From the NCBI GenBank assembly GCA_017883605.1, contig JADGNH010000011.1, positions 1-24,111 on the forward strand: DNA of 24,111 nt, in the 5' to 3' direction. Positions 1 through 9,980 of this stretch are shown piece by piece; within the stretch, counting starts at the first letter, position 1; the number at the start of each line of letters is the position of its first letter. The position numbers and the translations under genes are program-made. The notes under the pieces were generated by a model. That model worked only from the letters and a program-made list of their open reading frames with translations. It searched no databases and had not been told where the DNA came from. The DNA is from Methanobacteriaceae archaeon. GTDB lineage: Archaea; Methanobacteriota; Methanobacteria; Methanobacteriales; Methanobacteriaceae.

Positions 1-98
1 TCACCTCCCTTAACTCAATGGATCTTGTGATCTGTTTCTTAGGAGGACTTACCAGCATATTATGGTTTGAAGGGCTTAAAATGGTTAAGAAGTTTTAA
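1..98 (+). CDS. C-terminal fragment of a membrane protein, possibly a cation-transporting P-type ATPase
   Basis: An open frame enters from the left edge and ends at a TAA at 96-98, giving about 31 C-terminal residues. The tail contains a hydrophobic stretch (MDLVICFLGGLTSILWFE) followed by a basic end (GLKMVKKF). This is the shape of a last transmembrane helix with a short cytoplasmic tail. The pattern resembles the final helix of archaeal cation-transporting P-type ATPases, but no catalytic motif lies in the window, so the family call is weak. What follows is a non-coding A+T-rich repeat region, which fits a true gene end. Only the sequence upstream of the window can settle the identity. Confidence 0.4.
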   Translation, partial: TSLNSMDLVICFLGGLTSILWFEGLKMVKKF

Positions 99-110
99 AT
101 AATATACATT

Positions 111-264
111 TTATTGAAATCAAGGTTAGAAAAGAATTTATATTGATTTCAAAGATTTTTTATTGATTAAAAATTCATTTATTGCTCAAAAAGAGTTATT
201 GAAATAGTTTATTAGTTCAAAAAAAATTTATTATTCTCAAAAAAGAATTTATTGATTCAAAAAG
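111..264 (+). repeat. Degenerate tandem repeat, about 8 copies of a TTATTGATTCAAAAAG-like unit
   Basis: Related units start near 111, 140, 160, 178, 197, 208, 228 and 248, roughly 20 bases apart. The consensus is close to TTATTGATTCAAAAAG, and the last copy (248-264) is the cleanest. The array fills the spacer between the upstream membrane-protein fragment and the QueG-like gene at 278. It probably overlaps that gene's promoter. No spacer/repeat regularity of a CRISPR is present. Confidence 0.6.
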
Positions 265-277
265 ATAATATTACAAG

Positions 278-1147
<870 letters not shown>

Positions 1148-1286
1148 TTGAACGAGAGAGGAATAAATCTTTTAAATATTTTGTTTTAAAAATTAAATCC
1201 ATTAAATCTTATTTAAAAATAAAATCATCAATCAAAATTATCGAATTTAACCCATCAAAAAGAACGATAAGCGGAGCAACATTAAA

Positions 1287-2483
1287 ATGAACAATTTATT
1301 TGCAGAACGAATGTCAAAAATCCCCAGATCCTTTGTAAGGGAGATCCTGAAGGTCACCGAGGACCCCAAAATTATATCCTTTGCTGGTGGGCTTCCCCAT
1401 CCAGAATCATTTCCTTATAAAGAGATAAAATCCGCTGCTTCAAAAGTTCTCTCAGAAAACAGTCAAGAAGCTCTTCAGTACAGTACAACTGAAGGATATA
1501 AACCATTAAGAGAATATATCGCAAAAAGATATCTTTTAAAGGGTTTAAAGGTGGATCCTGATGAAATACTGATTACCAACGGCTCGCAGCAGGGCCTGGA
1601 TCTGGTGGGTAAAATTTACCTGGATAAAGGGGACACAGTGCTGGTTGAACGGCCAACCTATCTGGCAGCAATACAAGCATTTGGTTTATATGAACCTGTT
1701 TTCAAATCCCTACCCCTCCTGGACGATGGAATTGACACCGACGCCCTTGATGAGACTCTAACTTCACAGAAAATAAAACTGTTTTACGCCATTCCCAACT
1801 TCCAGAACCCCACCGGCATAACCTACTCCAGACAAAAAAGGCAGAAAATTGCAGATATCCTGAAAAACCATGAAACCATCCTTATCGAAGACAACCCTTA
1901 CGGTGAGATAAGGTTTATGGGAGAAGATCTTCCTCCCATAAAGAGTTTTCTTGAGAAATCTGTTCTTCTGGGTTCTTTCTCTAAAATAGTCTCACCAGGC
2001 ATGAGGCTGGGCTGGGTAGTTGCCGGGAAAGAAGTGATGGAAAAGCTTGTCACTGCCAAACAGGCATCAGACCTGCACTCCAACTACCTCTCCCAGAGGA
2101 TAGTACATCAATATCTCAGGGATTATGAAGTTGAAACGCAACTGGAGAAAATAAGAAAAATGTACAAGAGGCAAAGAGACCTTATGATCGCCATGATCGG
2201 GAAATATTTCCCTCATGATGTTGAATACACCCAGCCTGAAGGCGGGATGTTTCTATGGGTAACCTTGCCTGACGGTCTTTCTTCCATGGAACTTTTTAAT
2301 CGGGCCCTAAAAGAAAAGGTGGCTTTTGTACCGGGGGAAGCTTTCTACACTGATAATCCCCAGAAAAACACTTTAAGACTTAATTTCTCCAATTCAGATG
2401 ATGAAAAGATCACTGAAGGTGTTAGGAGATTGGGAACTGCCATTAAAAATTTAATGATTACTGAAAAGTTTAATGAATCCTAA
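1287..2483 (+). CDS. PLP-dependent aminotransferase, fold type I (2-aminoadipate/LysN-like)
   Basis: A complete 398-residue class I/II aminotransferase. Visible family features are the N-terminal substrate-gate segment ISFAGGLPHPESFP (30-43), NPTG at 174-177, the PLP-pyridine contact D202 with Y205 (EDNPYGE), and the Schiff-base lysine K233 in GSFSKIVSPGMRLGW with R240. A C-terminal carboxylate-binding arginine is likely in the TLRLNF segment. The SFAGGLP start and GSFSK motif are typical of the MocR/LysN/KAT-II branch, which lacks the DNA-binding domain of MocR here. Aromatic amino acid or 2-aminoadipate-type substrates are plausible, but the sequence does not decide. A GGAG sits about 12 bases before the ATG. 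The stop lies inside a duplicated sequence. Confidence 0.87.
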   Translation: MNNLFAERMSKIPRSFVREILKVTEDPKIISFAGGLPHPESFPYKEIKSAASKVLSENSQEALQYSTTEGYKPLREYIAKRYLLKGLKVDPDEILITNGSQQGLDLVGKIYLDKGDTVLVERPTYLAAIQAFGLYEPVFKSLPLLDDGIDTDALDETLTSQKIKLFYAIPNFQNPTGITYSRQKRQKIADILKNHETILIEDNPYGEIRFMGEDLPPIKSFLEKSVLLGSFSKIVSPGMRLGWVVAGKEVMEKLVTAKQASDLHSNYLSQRIVHQYLRDYEVETQLEKIRKMYKRQRDLMIAMIGKYFPHDVEYTQPEGGMFLWVTLPDGLSSMELFNRALKEKVAFVPGEAFYTDNPQKNTLRLNFSNSDDEKITEGVRRLGTAIKNLMITEKFNES

Positions 2484-2521
2484 AAATGATTAACCAATCC
2501 TAAAAATGATTTAATGAATCC
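2469..2521 (+). repeat. Local direct duplication at the 3' end of the aminotransferase gene
   Basis: AATCCTAAAAATGATT occurs at 2476-2491 and again at 2496-2511 (period 20). TTAATGAATCC is found at about 2470-2480 and 2511-2521. The first copy includes the last sense codons and the stop of the aminotransferase. Confidence 0.75.
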
Positions 2522-2578
2522 CCCTAAAGATTTATGAAGCCCTAAATACAATTTATAGTAATGAGGAGATGAGAGATT

Positions 2579-3238
2579 ATGGAAAAATCTGATCTAAAAG
2601 AACGCAACCAGATACTGGATGAAATTTTAGAATCAAGGCGTTCTATAAGAGTTTTTAAAGAAGAAAAACCTCCAAAAGACTGGATAGAAGACATTATAGA
2701 AGCCGGGATGTTGGCACCATACGCTGCAGCTGCAGTTGGTGATGAAAAAGATTTCAGGCGTTTTTTTGTCTTTGAAAAGGGCAGTGAAAGTATTGAAACT
2801 GCGGCTCAGCTCATGCAGAAGAAAGCTGCTGATGGAGTGCAGCATTTTGAAAATTTAATGGCAGAAAAACCTTTTATCAGATCCAAGTTTGAACCATTTG
2901 TGAAGAGACTTCAGATGGCTGTGGATAACGGTGTTCCGGGAGTGGGGAGTGCACCATACTTCCTGGTGGTTGCTGAACTTAGAGGAGTTCCACCAGCAGA
3001 ACAGGAGTCACTGGCCCATGTACTGGAGAATATGTGGCTTAAAGCTACTGCTCTTGATCTGGGATTCCAGCTGGTATCTCTCACCAGCCAGATGGCCGAA
3101 GATGAAGGCTTTATGGGGCTTTTAGAACTTCCTCTTAAAAAATTTGCCCTTAACGGGTGTGCCGTTGGTTACCCTGCTTTTATTCCTCCAGCTACACCCC
3201 GTCCCGATACCATGAAGGCCACCCGATGGATGGATTAA
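2579..3238 (+). CDS. Nitroreductase family FMN oxidoreductase
   Basis: A 219-residue protein of the nitroreductase fold. The N-terminal SRRSIRVFKEEKP (about residues 19-31) is the usual FMN-phosphate-binding motif (RRSxRxF). The following AGMLAPYAAA occupies the place of the family's APS/AANxQ segment. The late part has the LGF..VSL and AVGYP elements that close the flavin site. These enzymes use NAD(P)H and FMN to reduce quinones, nitro compounds or other small molecules; the natural substrate here is unknown. An insertion of about 45 residues (56-110) lengthens the middle. A GAGGAGATGAGA Shine-Dalgarno precedes the ATG. It lies upstream of a DNA glycosylase with a 57-base gap. Confidence 0.85.
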   Translation: MEKSDLKERNQILDEILESRRSIRVFKEEKPPKDWIEDIIEAGMLAPYAAAAVGDEKDFRRFFVFEKGSESIETAAQLMQKKAADGVQHFENLMAEKPFIRSKFEPFVKRLQMAVDNGVPGVGSAPYFLVVAELRGVPPAEQESLAHVLENMWLKATALDLGFQLVSLTSQMAEDEGFMGLLELPLKKFALNGCAVGYPAFIPPATPRPDTMKATRWMD

Positions 3239-3299
3239 CCAAAGTCAAATGGGTAGAGCCAAAGTCAATAAATGGATCAACCAAAGTGGTTAAAAATGG
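3237..3299 (+). repeat. Three degenerate repeats around the alkA-like start
   Basis: Related units are at 3237-3252 (AACCAAAGTCAAATGG), 3257-3275 (AGCCAAAGTCAATAAATGG) and 3279-3299, which shares the CCAAAGT core and the AAATGG end. Each contains an ATG. The third contains the preferred start codon of the glycosylase and the second contains the alternative start at 3272. Confidence 0.65.
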
Positions 3300-4240
3300 C
3301 GCATTCTTTCTATATAAAACTAAATCCAGTTGCTCCCTATGATTTCGGGTTAATTGCGAAAATATTTACCGACAGCGACCCTCAGATCAGTAGATTTGAG
3401 AATGGCAGGTTCTGGCAGGTCATAAGGGTAAACAATAAACTGATTCTCATTGTTGTAGAATCAACAGGAACTACGGATAAACCAGAGCTGTCCGTCCAAT
3501 TAAAATCTAATGAAAAAGTTTCTGATGATGACCTGGAATTAACCAAAAAGGCCATTACTTCCATTTTTAACTTAGATTTCGGCCTCAGCAAATTTTATGA
3601 GGAGGTTAAAAGCGATCCAATCATGGCGAAACTGGTAAAAAAACTCAAAGGCCTCAACAGCCCCTCCACACCCACGGTTTTTGAAGCCCTGGTTTCGTCC
3701 ATCATTGAACAGCAGATCTCCCTTAAAGCCGCTCACAGCATAGAGCGGAGAATGGTAAAAACCTTCGGTGATAAATTAGAAATAGAATATAAGACCCATT
3801 ATGCCTTTCCCACCCCTCAAAAATTAGCATCTGTGACTAAAGAAGAACTGCGCGAATGTGGGCTGAGTTTTAGAAAATCAGAGTATATAATAGATTTATC
3901 AAAGCAAGTTGTGGGTGAAACATTAGATTTAGAAAAATTAAAAGAGTATGAAGATGTAAATGAAATAATTAATGAGCTTTCTAAAATAAGAGGAGTAGGG
4001 GTTTGGACAGCTGAACTGGCCATCCTCCGTGGAATGCACAAACTGGAAGCATTTCCTGCCGATGATATTGGCTTAAGAAGAGCAATATCACACTTTTATC
4101 GTGACGACCAGAAGATATCGGCTGATGAGGCACGGGAAATCGCCAGTAAATGGGGAAAATGGAAGGGACTGGCTGGTTTTTATTTGATAGTGGCTGAGAT
4201 TATGTCCATAGAGTTGAATGTCAATAAAGTTAAAACATAA
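3296..4240 (+). CDS. AlkA-type 3-methyladenine DNA glycosylase (HhH-GPD), paralogue 1
   Basis: About 314 residues. The N-terminal NPVAPYDFGL matches the PPYDW entry of the AlkA N-terminal domain, so the ATG at 3296 is preferred over the upstream in-frame ATG at 3272. The glycosylase domain begins at TVFEALVSSIIEQQISLKAA. The helix-hairpin-helix is LSKIRGVGVWTAE and the catalytic aspartate lies in FPADDIGLRR (D264/D265 counted from 3272). Such enzymes flip out and remove alkylated bases (3-methyladenine, 7-methylguanine and related lesions) to start base-excision repair. It follows the nitroreductase on the same strand after a short repeated spacer. A second, diverged copy of the family lies about 1 kb downstream on the other strand. 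Confidence 0.87.
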   Translation: MAHSFYIKLNPVAPYDFGLIAKIFTDSDPQISRFENGRFWQVIRVNNKLILIVVESTGTTDKPELSVQLKSNEKVSDDDLELTKKAITSIFNLDFGLSKFYEEVKSDPIMAKLVKKLKGLNSPSTPTVFEALVSSIIEQQISLKAAHSIERRMVKTFGDKLEIEYKTHYAFPTPQKLASVTKEELRECGLSFRKSEYIIDLSKQVVGETLDLEKLKEYEDVNEIINELSKIRGVGVWTAELAILRGMHKLEAFPADDIGLRRAISHFYRDDQKISADEAREIASKWGKWKGLAGFYLIVAEIMSIELNVNKVKT

Positions 4241-4258
4241 TGACGTGTTCTCTTATTG

Positions 4259-4334
4259 CACCGATAAATGAACTTATCCTTGTTTTTCCACCGATAAATG
4301 AACTTATTTGGTTAATTTCTTAACTTATTTGGTT
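4259..4334 (+). repeat. Direct duplications between alkA-like gene and DUF4326 gene
   Basis: CACCGATAAATGAACTTAT is present at 4259-4277 and 4289-4307, an exact 30-base period. AACTTATTTGGTT then occurs at 4301-4313 and 4322-4334. The last copy overlaps the 3' end of the DUF4326 gene on the minus strand. The region lies between two convergent genes. Confidence 0.85.
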
Positions 4335-4666
4335 GAATCTCCATTGGGCTGGATTTCACCTAAAATAGCTGATTTTATTATTTCACCATGACATGGAAGG
4401 GGATCGCACCAGCAAATAAGTATTAACTCTCCTTTCTCTTCATATATCTTTTGTAGTCTTCGAATCTCTTTCCACTGGGGACTGTCTTCTGGAAGGGATT
4501 CAAGTAATTTCCTGAACTTTTCAACCAATCTCAAATTTGACTTATGGTTCACCGGCCCAGTAAACGGGTTCTCCAGCGGTGAGGCCTTAAGTTTATAGTA
4601 ATAGTTGTATCTTCCAATATACTCTCCCGGGCCATTGTATTTGGATTGCTTCTTAATTTTTATCAA
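4325..4666 (-). CDS. DUF4326 family protein
   Basis: A 113-residue protein matching the DUF4326 pattern: YIGR near the N-terminus, then ASPLENPF, a helix with EKFRKLLESL, and the C-terminal LILICWCDPLPCHGEII motif rich in Cys and His (CWCxPLPCHG). The function of the family is unknown; the conserved Cys/His cluster suggests metal or nucleotide chemistry, which is inference. The start is a TTG at 4666-4664. A good Shine-Dalgarno (AAGGTGATC) lies just upstream, at about 4670-4677, which decides this start. It is preceded by a 557-base non-coding spacer and is convergent with the first alkA-like gene. Confidence 0.8.
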   Translation of the reverse strand: MIKIKKQSKYNGPGEYIGRYNYYYKLKASPLENPFTGPVNHKSNLRLVEKFRKLLESLPEDSPQWKEIRRLQKIYEEKGELILICWCDPLPCHGEIIKSAILGEIQPNGDSTK

Positions 4667-4953
4667 ATGATCACCTTAACTTTGTTTTGACTTTCTACTA
4701 CAATATTAATAAGTAAATGCGAGGGAATATAATTTTCGCTTAAAGAGTTTAATTTATAAAATAACCCACAGAAATTTAATTAAATGCCTTAAATTTTATT
4801 CCTTTCAGAATCTATGAATAAATCATTTTTTTTCTGTCATTGGATTTTTCCAAGAAAACTAACTTCTTGAGTTTATTTGTTTATTTTCCCCTTCATCCAA
4901 CTTTTTATAAACAAATGAAAATGTATAAACAATAAAAAAACGTGATATTGATT

Positions 4954-5003
4954 TATTAATGTAAAACATCAATTAATGTAAATATTAATGTAAAACATCA
5001 ATT
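4954..5003 (+). repeat. 21-bp direct repeat, period 29
   Basis: TATTAATGTAAAACATCAAT plus a final T occurs identically at 4954-4974 and 4983-5003, separated by eight bases. Confidence 0.9.
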
Positions 5004-5050
5004 TTTAAATCAGAATACTAAACTTTCCTAAAAGAATGGTTTTAGAATGA

Positions 5051-5090
5051 TATTTTAGTAATTGTTGTTATATTTTAGTAATTGTTGTTA
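5051..5090 (+). repeat. Perfect 20-bp tandem duplication
   Basis: TATTTTAGTAATTGTTGTTA is repeated head to tail at 5051-5070 and 5071-5090 with no mismatch. Confidence 0.95.
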
Positions 5091-5223
5091 ACATAATGTA
5101 GTAATCTGTACCATATAAAGTTTTGCTTTCCCGTAGGTTGTCATGTTTTGGCCGTTAGTTTTTGGTTCTCCGTGTTTTCGGCTCTATTTTTCTATTTTTA
5201 TCCATAGATAATTAATAATTAGC

Positions 5224-6123
5224 TTAACAGCCTGTTCTAATATAATATGCCCAGTATCCCTTAAACTCCCCATAATCATCGGAAATTCTCTTTAACTCTT
5301 CTTCTTTAATTTCAACACCGTAAACTTTCCTGGCACATTCAAAAAGCATTTTATCATGTTGGGAGAGCTCTTCCATTCTTCCCAGACCTCTTATAAGTTC
5401 TAGATGAGCTGACCATTCCCCTATACCCCTTATATCCATGAGCCATTCTTTAACTTCTTCTATATCACCATTTTTAAGGAACTCTTCATCCACCCCATCA
5501 AATGCTTCTGCAACTGCCATCATATACTCGGATTTTCTTCTGTTTTTTAAAAGAGAGAGCAGCTTTTCTAAACCCAAATCTTTTATCTGACTGGCAGCAG
5601 GGAAGGTCCGGTATTCAACTCCGTCAATTTCTATAACATCACCCACCGCTTCAACCAGCCTGTCCTTCATTATATGGGCTACTTTCATGGATATTCGCTG
5701 GCCTAACACTGCCCAGGAGGCCGCTTCAAAGGGGGTTAAAAATTTGACCTGGTGCAGGCCGTAGAAATCCTCCAGGACAGGGGTAAACTCAGGATCTTCT
5801 CTTCCTAAAGCATAAAATGACCTCAGATCATCATCTAAACTTAAAAAAAATTTTATTCTATCTAGAAGTGCTGATTCTGTTTCTTTTTCTATTTTTTCAT
5901 AGGCAAAAAGAGTGTAAGATAAAACTGGTTCTCCAACGGTACCTTCATCTTCAAGTCTGAAGGCCAGGGTCTGATTTTCCAGGTAAACCGCCTTGGTAAA
6001 TGTAAAACCAGAAATGGTCTGTTCATCTTCTGTGGGGGTGAACATGCCTGCAAAATGTAGGGATTTGGAAAAGTCAAATGGGGGAGTGGGGAATAGTTTT
6101 CCTTGCAGAGTATAAAGCTTCAT
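5224..6123 (-). CDS. AlkA-type DNA glycosylase (HhH-GPD), paralogue 2
   Basis: A 299-residue relative of the glycosylase at 3296-4240. It has the same order: an N-terminal beta domain, the core TPFEAASWAVLGQRISMKVA, the hairpin LMDIRGIGEWSAHLELIRG, and the catalytic aspartate in LSQHDKML. The last aligns with FPADDIGL of paralogue 1, so the Asp is kept. The hairpin and tail (YGEFKGYWAYYI) support an active enzyme, probably with a different lesion range. The frame is open back to a TTG at 6138. The ATG at 6123 is preferred because AGGTGTGAGAAA places a Shine-Dalgarno at normal spacing before it. It lies 34 bases downstream of tRNA-Ser on the same strand, so read-through from the RNA transcription unit is possible. 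Confidence 0.83.
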   Translation of the reverse strand: MKLYTLQGKLFPTPPFDFSKSLHFAGMFTPTEDEQTISGFTFTKAVYLENQTLAFRLEDEGTVGEPVLSYTLFAYEKIEKETESALLDRIKFFLSLDDDLRSFYALGREDPEFTPVLEDFYGLHQVKFLTPFEAASWAVLGQRISMKVAHIMKDRLVEAVGDVIEIDGVEYRTFPAASQIKDLGLEKLLSLLKNRRKSEYMMAVAEAFDGVDEEFLKNGDIEEVKEWLMDIRGIGEWSAHLELIRGLGRMEELSQHDKMLFECARKVYGVEIKEEELKRISDDYGEFKGYWAYYIRTGC

Positions 6124-6157
6124 TTTCTCACACCTCAAAAAAAATAAACTATAATAA

Positions 6158-6242
6158 CGCCGGGGACGGGATTCGAACCCGCGAGATCCAAAGGATCATT
6201 GGCTTAGCAGGCCAACGCCGTACCAGACTGGGCCACCCCGGC
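6158..6242 (-). tRNA. tRNA-Ser(GCU)
   Basis: Read on the minus strand, GCCGGGG at the 5' end pairs with CCCCGGC at the 3' end, followed by discriminator G (typical of serine). The anticodon arm is TTGGC-CTGCTAA-GCCAA, so the anticodon is GCU and reads AGC/AGU. A long variable arm (type II tRNA) precedes the T arm GCGGG-TTCGAAT-CCCGT. CCA is not encoded and no intron is seen. It lies 118 bases downstream of the 7S RNA on the same strand. I found no clear own promoter, so co-transcription with the 7S RNA is likely. Confidence 0.95.
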
Positions 6243-6360
6243 AAGAACAATTAACAAAAGGGCTAATCAAACTATTTCTCTTTGATCAAATAAAAGGATT
6301 TCCTTTTAATCAGACTTTTCTAAAGTTATGAGTATATAATCAAAGTTTTGAAAGTTGAAG

Positions 6361-6670
<310 letters not shown>

Positions 6671-6691
6671 TTATATCTTAGGGTTTTGTAC

Positions 6692-6700
6692 TATTTTAAG
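6692..6700 (-). promoter_or_regulatory. TATA box of the 7S RNA gene
   Basis: CTTAAAATA on the minus strand lies at about -30 to -22 relative to the inferred 5' end of the 7S RNA at 6670. This is the expected distance for an archaeal TATA box. Confidence 0.65.
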
Positions 6701-6822
6701 CTTGCGATCCATTTGGAATCCAATCCGCTGGTAAATAATTTTTTTATATGTTACCCAAATGGAATGGGGAGCTTTTAGTATTACCAAGATTATTTCTATA
6801 TCCATAATCATAAACTATAGAC

Positions 6823-7818
6823 ATGGACTGGCTATTGATAATCGGCGTAATCATCAGCTTTTATATGGCCTTCAACATTGGTGCCAACGATATTGGGAAT
6901 TCCATTGGAACCGCGGTAGGGAGCGGATCACTCAACATGAGGAGAGCCCTGATCCTGGGGGCGGTGTTCATGTTTATTGGAGCCATGTACCTGGGGACTA
7001 ACGTGATCCGGACCATTGGAAGCGGGATAATCAGTACAGATGTACTTACCCCTGGTGGGGCTTTAATCATAATCCTGGCCGCCGCCATCTGGATAAGCAT
7101 CACTTTACTGGAAAAGATTCCCATTTCAGGGTCAGATGCCATTGTAAGTGCTGTTTTTGGTTATGGTCTGGCTGCGGTGGGGCCGTCCTACATAAACTTC
7201 GATGTGATGGGATTTATAGTCTTGAGCTGGATTTTATCCCCTTTAATAGGTCTGGCAGCAGGCTTTTGTTTATATTATATTTTAAGGAAACGATTCATCA
7301 TAAAAATCCGGTCTGCAGGACTTAAAGACCGGGTGGAAAAGATATTTTCCTACTTCCAGATTGGAAGCTCGGCTTTCGCTGCTTTAAATGTGGGGGCCAT
7401 TGATATTGCAGCAGCAACCGGGGTGATCTACTATTCATTTGGACCTGCTGCTGGTGGGGATATTAAATTTATAGGGGCTATTGGGCTGGTTTTAGGCATA
7501 TTAATAGCCGGAAGAAGGATTACCGGCACTATAGGTAAGCGTATCACTGAACTGGTCCCAAGCCGGGGTTTCTCCGCCCAGATATCCATGGCATCTGTGG
7601 TTTACATATTTGCATTGCTGGGAATGCCCATATCCCCCACCCAGACCCTGGTGGGTTCGGTGATCGGGGTGGGCATAGCCAGGGGAACTGACACTGTTAA
7701 AATAGACGTGATTAAACATATAGCCACCACCTGGATCATCACCATCCCCGCCTGCATCGCCCTTTCTGCCGGTATCTATTTTCTGGTTTCCATAATATTT
7801 AAAGGCTTATCTGGTTGA
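6823..7818 (+). CDS. PiT/Pho4-family permease with divergent signatures
   Basis: A 331-residue integral membrane protein with about ten hydrophobic segments and two related halves, as in inorganic phosphate transporters of the PiT (Pho4) family. The first half has the signature GANDIGNSIGTAVGSG (20-35). The matching part of the second half reads NVGAIDIAAATG (189-200), so the usual GAND Asn is replaced by Ile while the Asp remains. The two motifs normally written P(V/I)STTH are PISGSDAIV (100-108) and PISPTQTLVG (269-278), so both histidines are absent. The family moves phosphate, or sulfate in CysP relatives, with a cation across the membrane. Phosphate is the default call but the substrate is uncertain. 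No PhoU-like (DUF47) partner gene is adjacent. The start codon is ATG with no strong Shine-Dalgarno. Confidence 0.85.
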   Translation: MDWLLIIGVIISFYMAFNIGANDIGNSIGTAVGSGSLNMRRALILGAVFMFIGAMYLGTNVIRTIGSGIISTDVLTPGGALIIILAAAIWISITLLEKIPISGSDAIVSAVFGYGLAAVGPSYINFDVMGFIVLSWILSPLIGLAAGFCLYYILRKRFIIKIRSAGLKDRVEKIFSYFQIGSSAFAALNVGAIDIAAATGVIYYSFGPAAGGDIKFIGAIGLVLGILIAGRRITGTIGKRITELVPSRGFSAQISMASVVYIFALLGMPISPTQTLVGSVIGVGIARGTDTVKIDVIKHIATTWIITIPACIALSAGIYFLVSIIFKGLSG

Positions 7819-7981
7819 ATTTAACCTGAAAAGAGAGTATTTACAATTTTAATATGTTGAAATACCCTGAAAAATCTTTTTTATACAATACCATTTATTT
7901 ATACAAAAATACCCTTTATTCATACAAAATCTGTATTCTCATAAAAATAATAAAAAATATATAGATCTCCCATAATAATAG

Positions 7982-7989
7982 TATATAAA
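7982..7989 (+). promoter_or_regulatory. Candidate TATA box for fprA
   Basis: TATATAAA at 7982-7989 would place transcription start near 8010, just before the GGGAGGG Shine-Dalgarno (8009-8015), giving a very short leader. A second TATA-like ATATATAG at about 7955-7962 would give a leader of about 35 bases. One of the two probably drives fprA and the small gene after it. Confidence 0.5.
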
Positions 7990-8020
7990 AAAGACTTGTT
8001 TTTAACTAGGGAGGGAAAAA

Positions 8021-9253
<1,233 letters not shown>

Positions 9254-9254
9254 T

Positions 9255-9671
9255 ATGGAAGAACTGGAATTTGAAAGTGGACTGGGAAACGAAAAAAAGG
9301 TGATGTTAACCATATTCTGGGTAAACCGGAAGGCTGCCCGGACTGAAGGATGTGCCCCCTTCCTGATAAAGAGGATAGTAACCGGAGACAAAACATATGT
9401 ACCAGAAGGGACTCACCTCCTCAAAATAAACGATGACATCATGGCAGATATGGTTTCCACCCTGGATGCGGGTAAACCTGTAGATATGGATTTCAACATT
9501 GGAAATGAGAACATCGAGGTCACACTTAAAAACGGCGCCTTCTCGGTTTCAGCAGAGAAGAGTACGGAGATAGAAGAGGAAATTATCGAGAAACTGGAAA
9601 TCGAAATGCCCAAGAAGTTTCCCAGCCTATGTGACTCATTTAAACCACGGGTAACGCCGCTGGAAAAATGA
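9255..9671 (+). CDS. Uncharacterised protein coupled to fprA
   Basis: A 138-residue soluble, acidic protein. I do not recognise a named family. It has beta-rich predicted segments (VMLTIFWVNRK, PFLIKRIVTGD, VDMDFNIGNENIEVTL) and an acidic helix EIEEEIIEKLEIE near the C-terminus. There are two cysteines, one in EGCAPF and one in SLCDSF, and no membrane segment. Its ATG follows the fprA stop by one base, and its Shine-Dalgarno (GGGAGGAG) lies inside the end of fprA. The tight coupling suggests a role in oxygen or redox defence with FprA, but this is inference from position only. A hairpin and T-run after the stop probably end the transcript. Confidence 0.8.
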   Translation: MEELEFESGLGNEKKVMLTIFWVNRKAARTEGCAPFLIKRIVTGDKTYVPEGTHLLKINDDIMADMVSTLDAGKPVDMDFNIGNENIEVTLKNGAFSVSAEKSTEIEEEIIEKLEIEMPKKFPSLCDSFKPRVTPLEK

Positions 9672-9693
9672 TTTTTTTAGGGAAGTGAACCTT

Positions 9694-9733
9694 AGGGGTG
9701 GACCTGGTCATATCCCCTATATCTCTATTTTTT
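9694..9733 (+). terminator. Possible terminator of the fprA operon
   Basis: AGGGG (9694-9698) can pair with CCCCT (9714-9718), followed by a run of six T at 9728-9733. It starts 23 bases after the stop of the small gene. Archaeal termination mainly needs the T-run, so the hairpin may be incidental. Confidence 0.45.
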
Positions 9734-9784
9734 AAATATTTTTCTTATTATTAGTTATTTTTTTTAATTAGTGTTCTTATCTAA

Positions 9785-9836
9785 AATAAAGGATTTAAAA
9801 GAATAAAAAGAATAAATAAAGGATTTAAAAGAATAA
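9785..9836 (+). repeat. 22-bp direct repeat (period 30) in a purine-rich spacer
   Basis: A 22-base sequence starting AATAAAGGATTTAAAAGAAT occurs at 9785-9806 and 9815-9836. It lies in a spacer (9672-9980) whose plus strand from about 9783 to 9950 is nearly all A and G. On the minus strand this gives U-rich RNA downstream of the CBS gene, which can serve as its terminator. No gene is seen in the spacer. Confidence 0.85.
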
Positions 9837-9980
9837 GAAGAATAAAAAAAAGAATAATAAAAATTTAAGCATAAAAAAAGAACAAAAAGAGTCAAAAATC
9901 GACAATTAAAAATAAAAAAAAGGAAAATTAGAATAAAAAGGACAATTAAGAATTACTATACTTCAAGAAACAAAAATAAA

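Larger units (their letters stand above)
4667..5223. other. Long A+T-rich non-coding spacer
   Basis: No convincing gene was found between the DUF4326 and second alkA-like genes. The spacer holds two sets of direct repeats (4954-5003 and 5051-5090). It also holds a TATA-like CTTTATATGG on the minus strand at 5111-5120. A stretch of higher G+C at about 5125-5190 could be part of a small RNA or a decayed gene, but it shows no C/D box or stable fold that I could support. The 3' part of the spacer probably carries the leader of the DUF4326 gene. Confidence 0.5.

Noticed and set aside
111..264. CRISPR array
   Set aside because: Units are degenerate, spacers are not unique sequences of fixed length, and no cas gene is near.
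5125..5190. Small RNA or gene remnant in a locally G+C-richer patch
   Set aside because: Only a 4-base terminal pairing and a nearby TATA-like sequence could be found; this is too little for a call.
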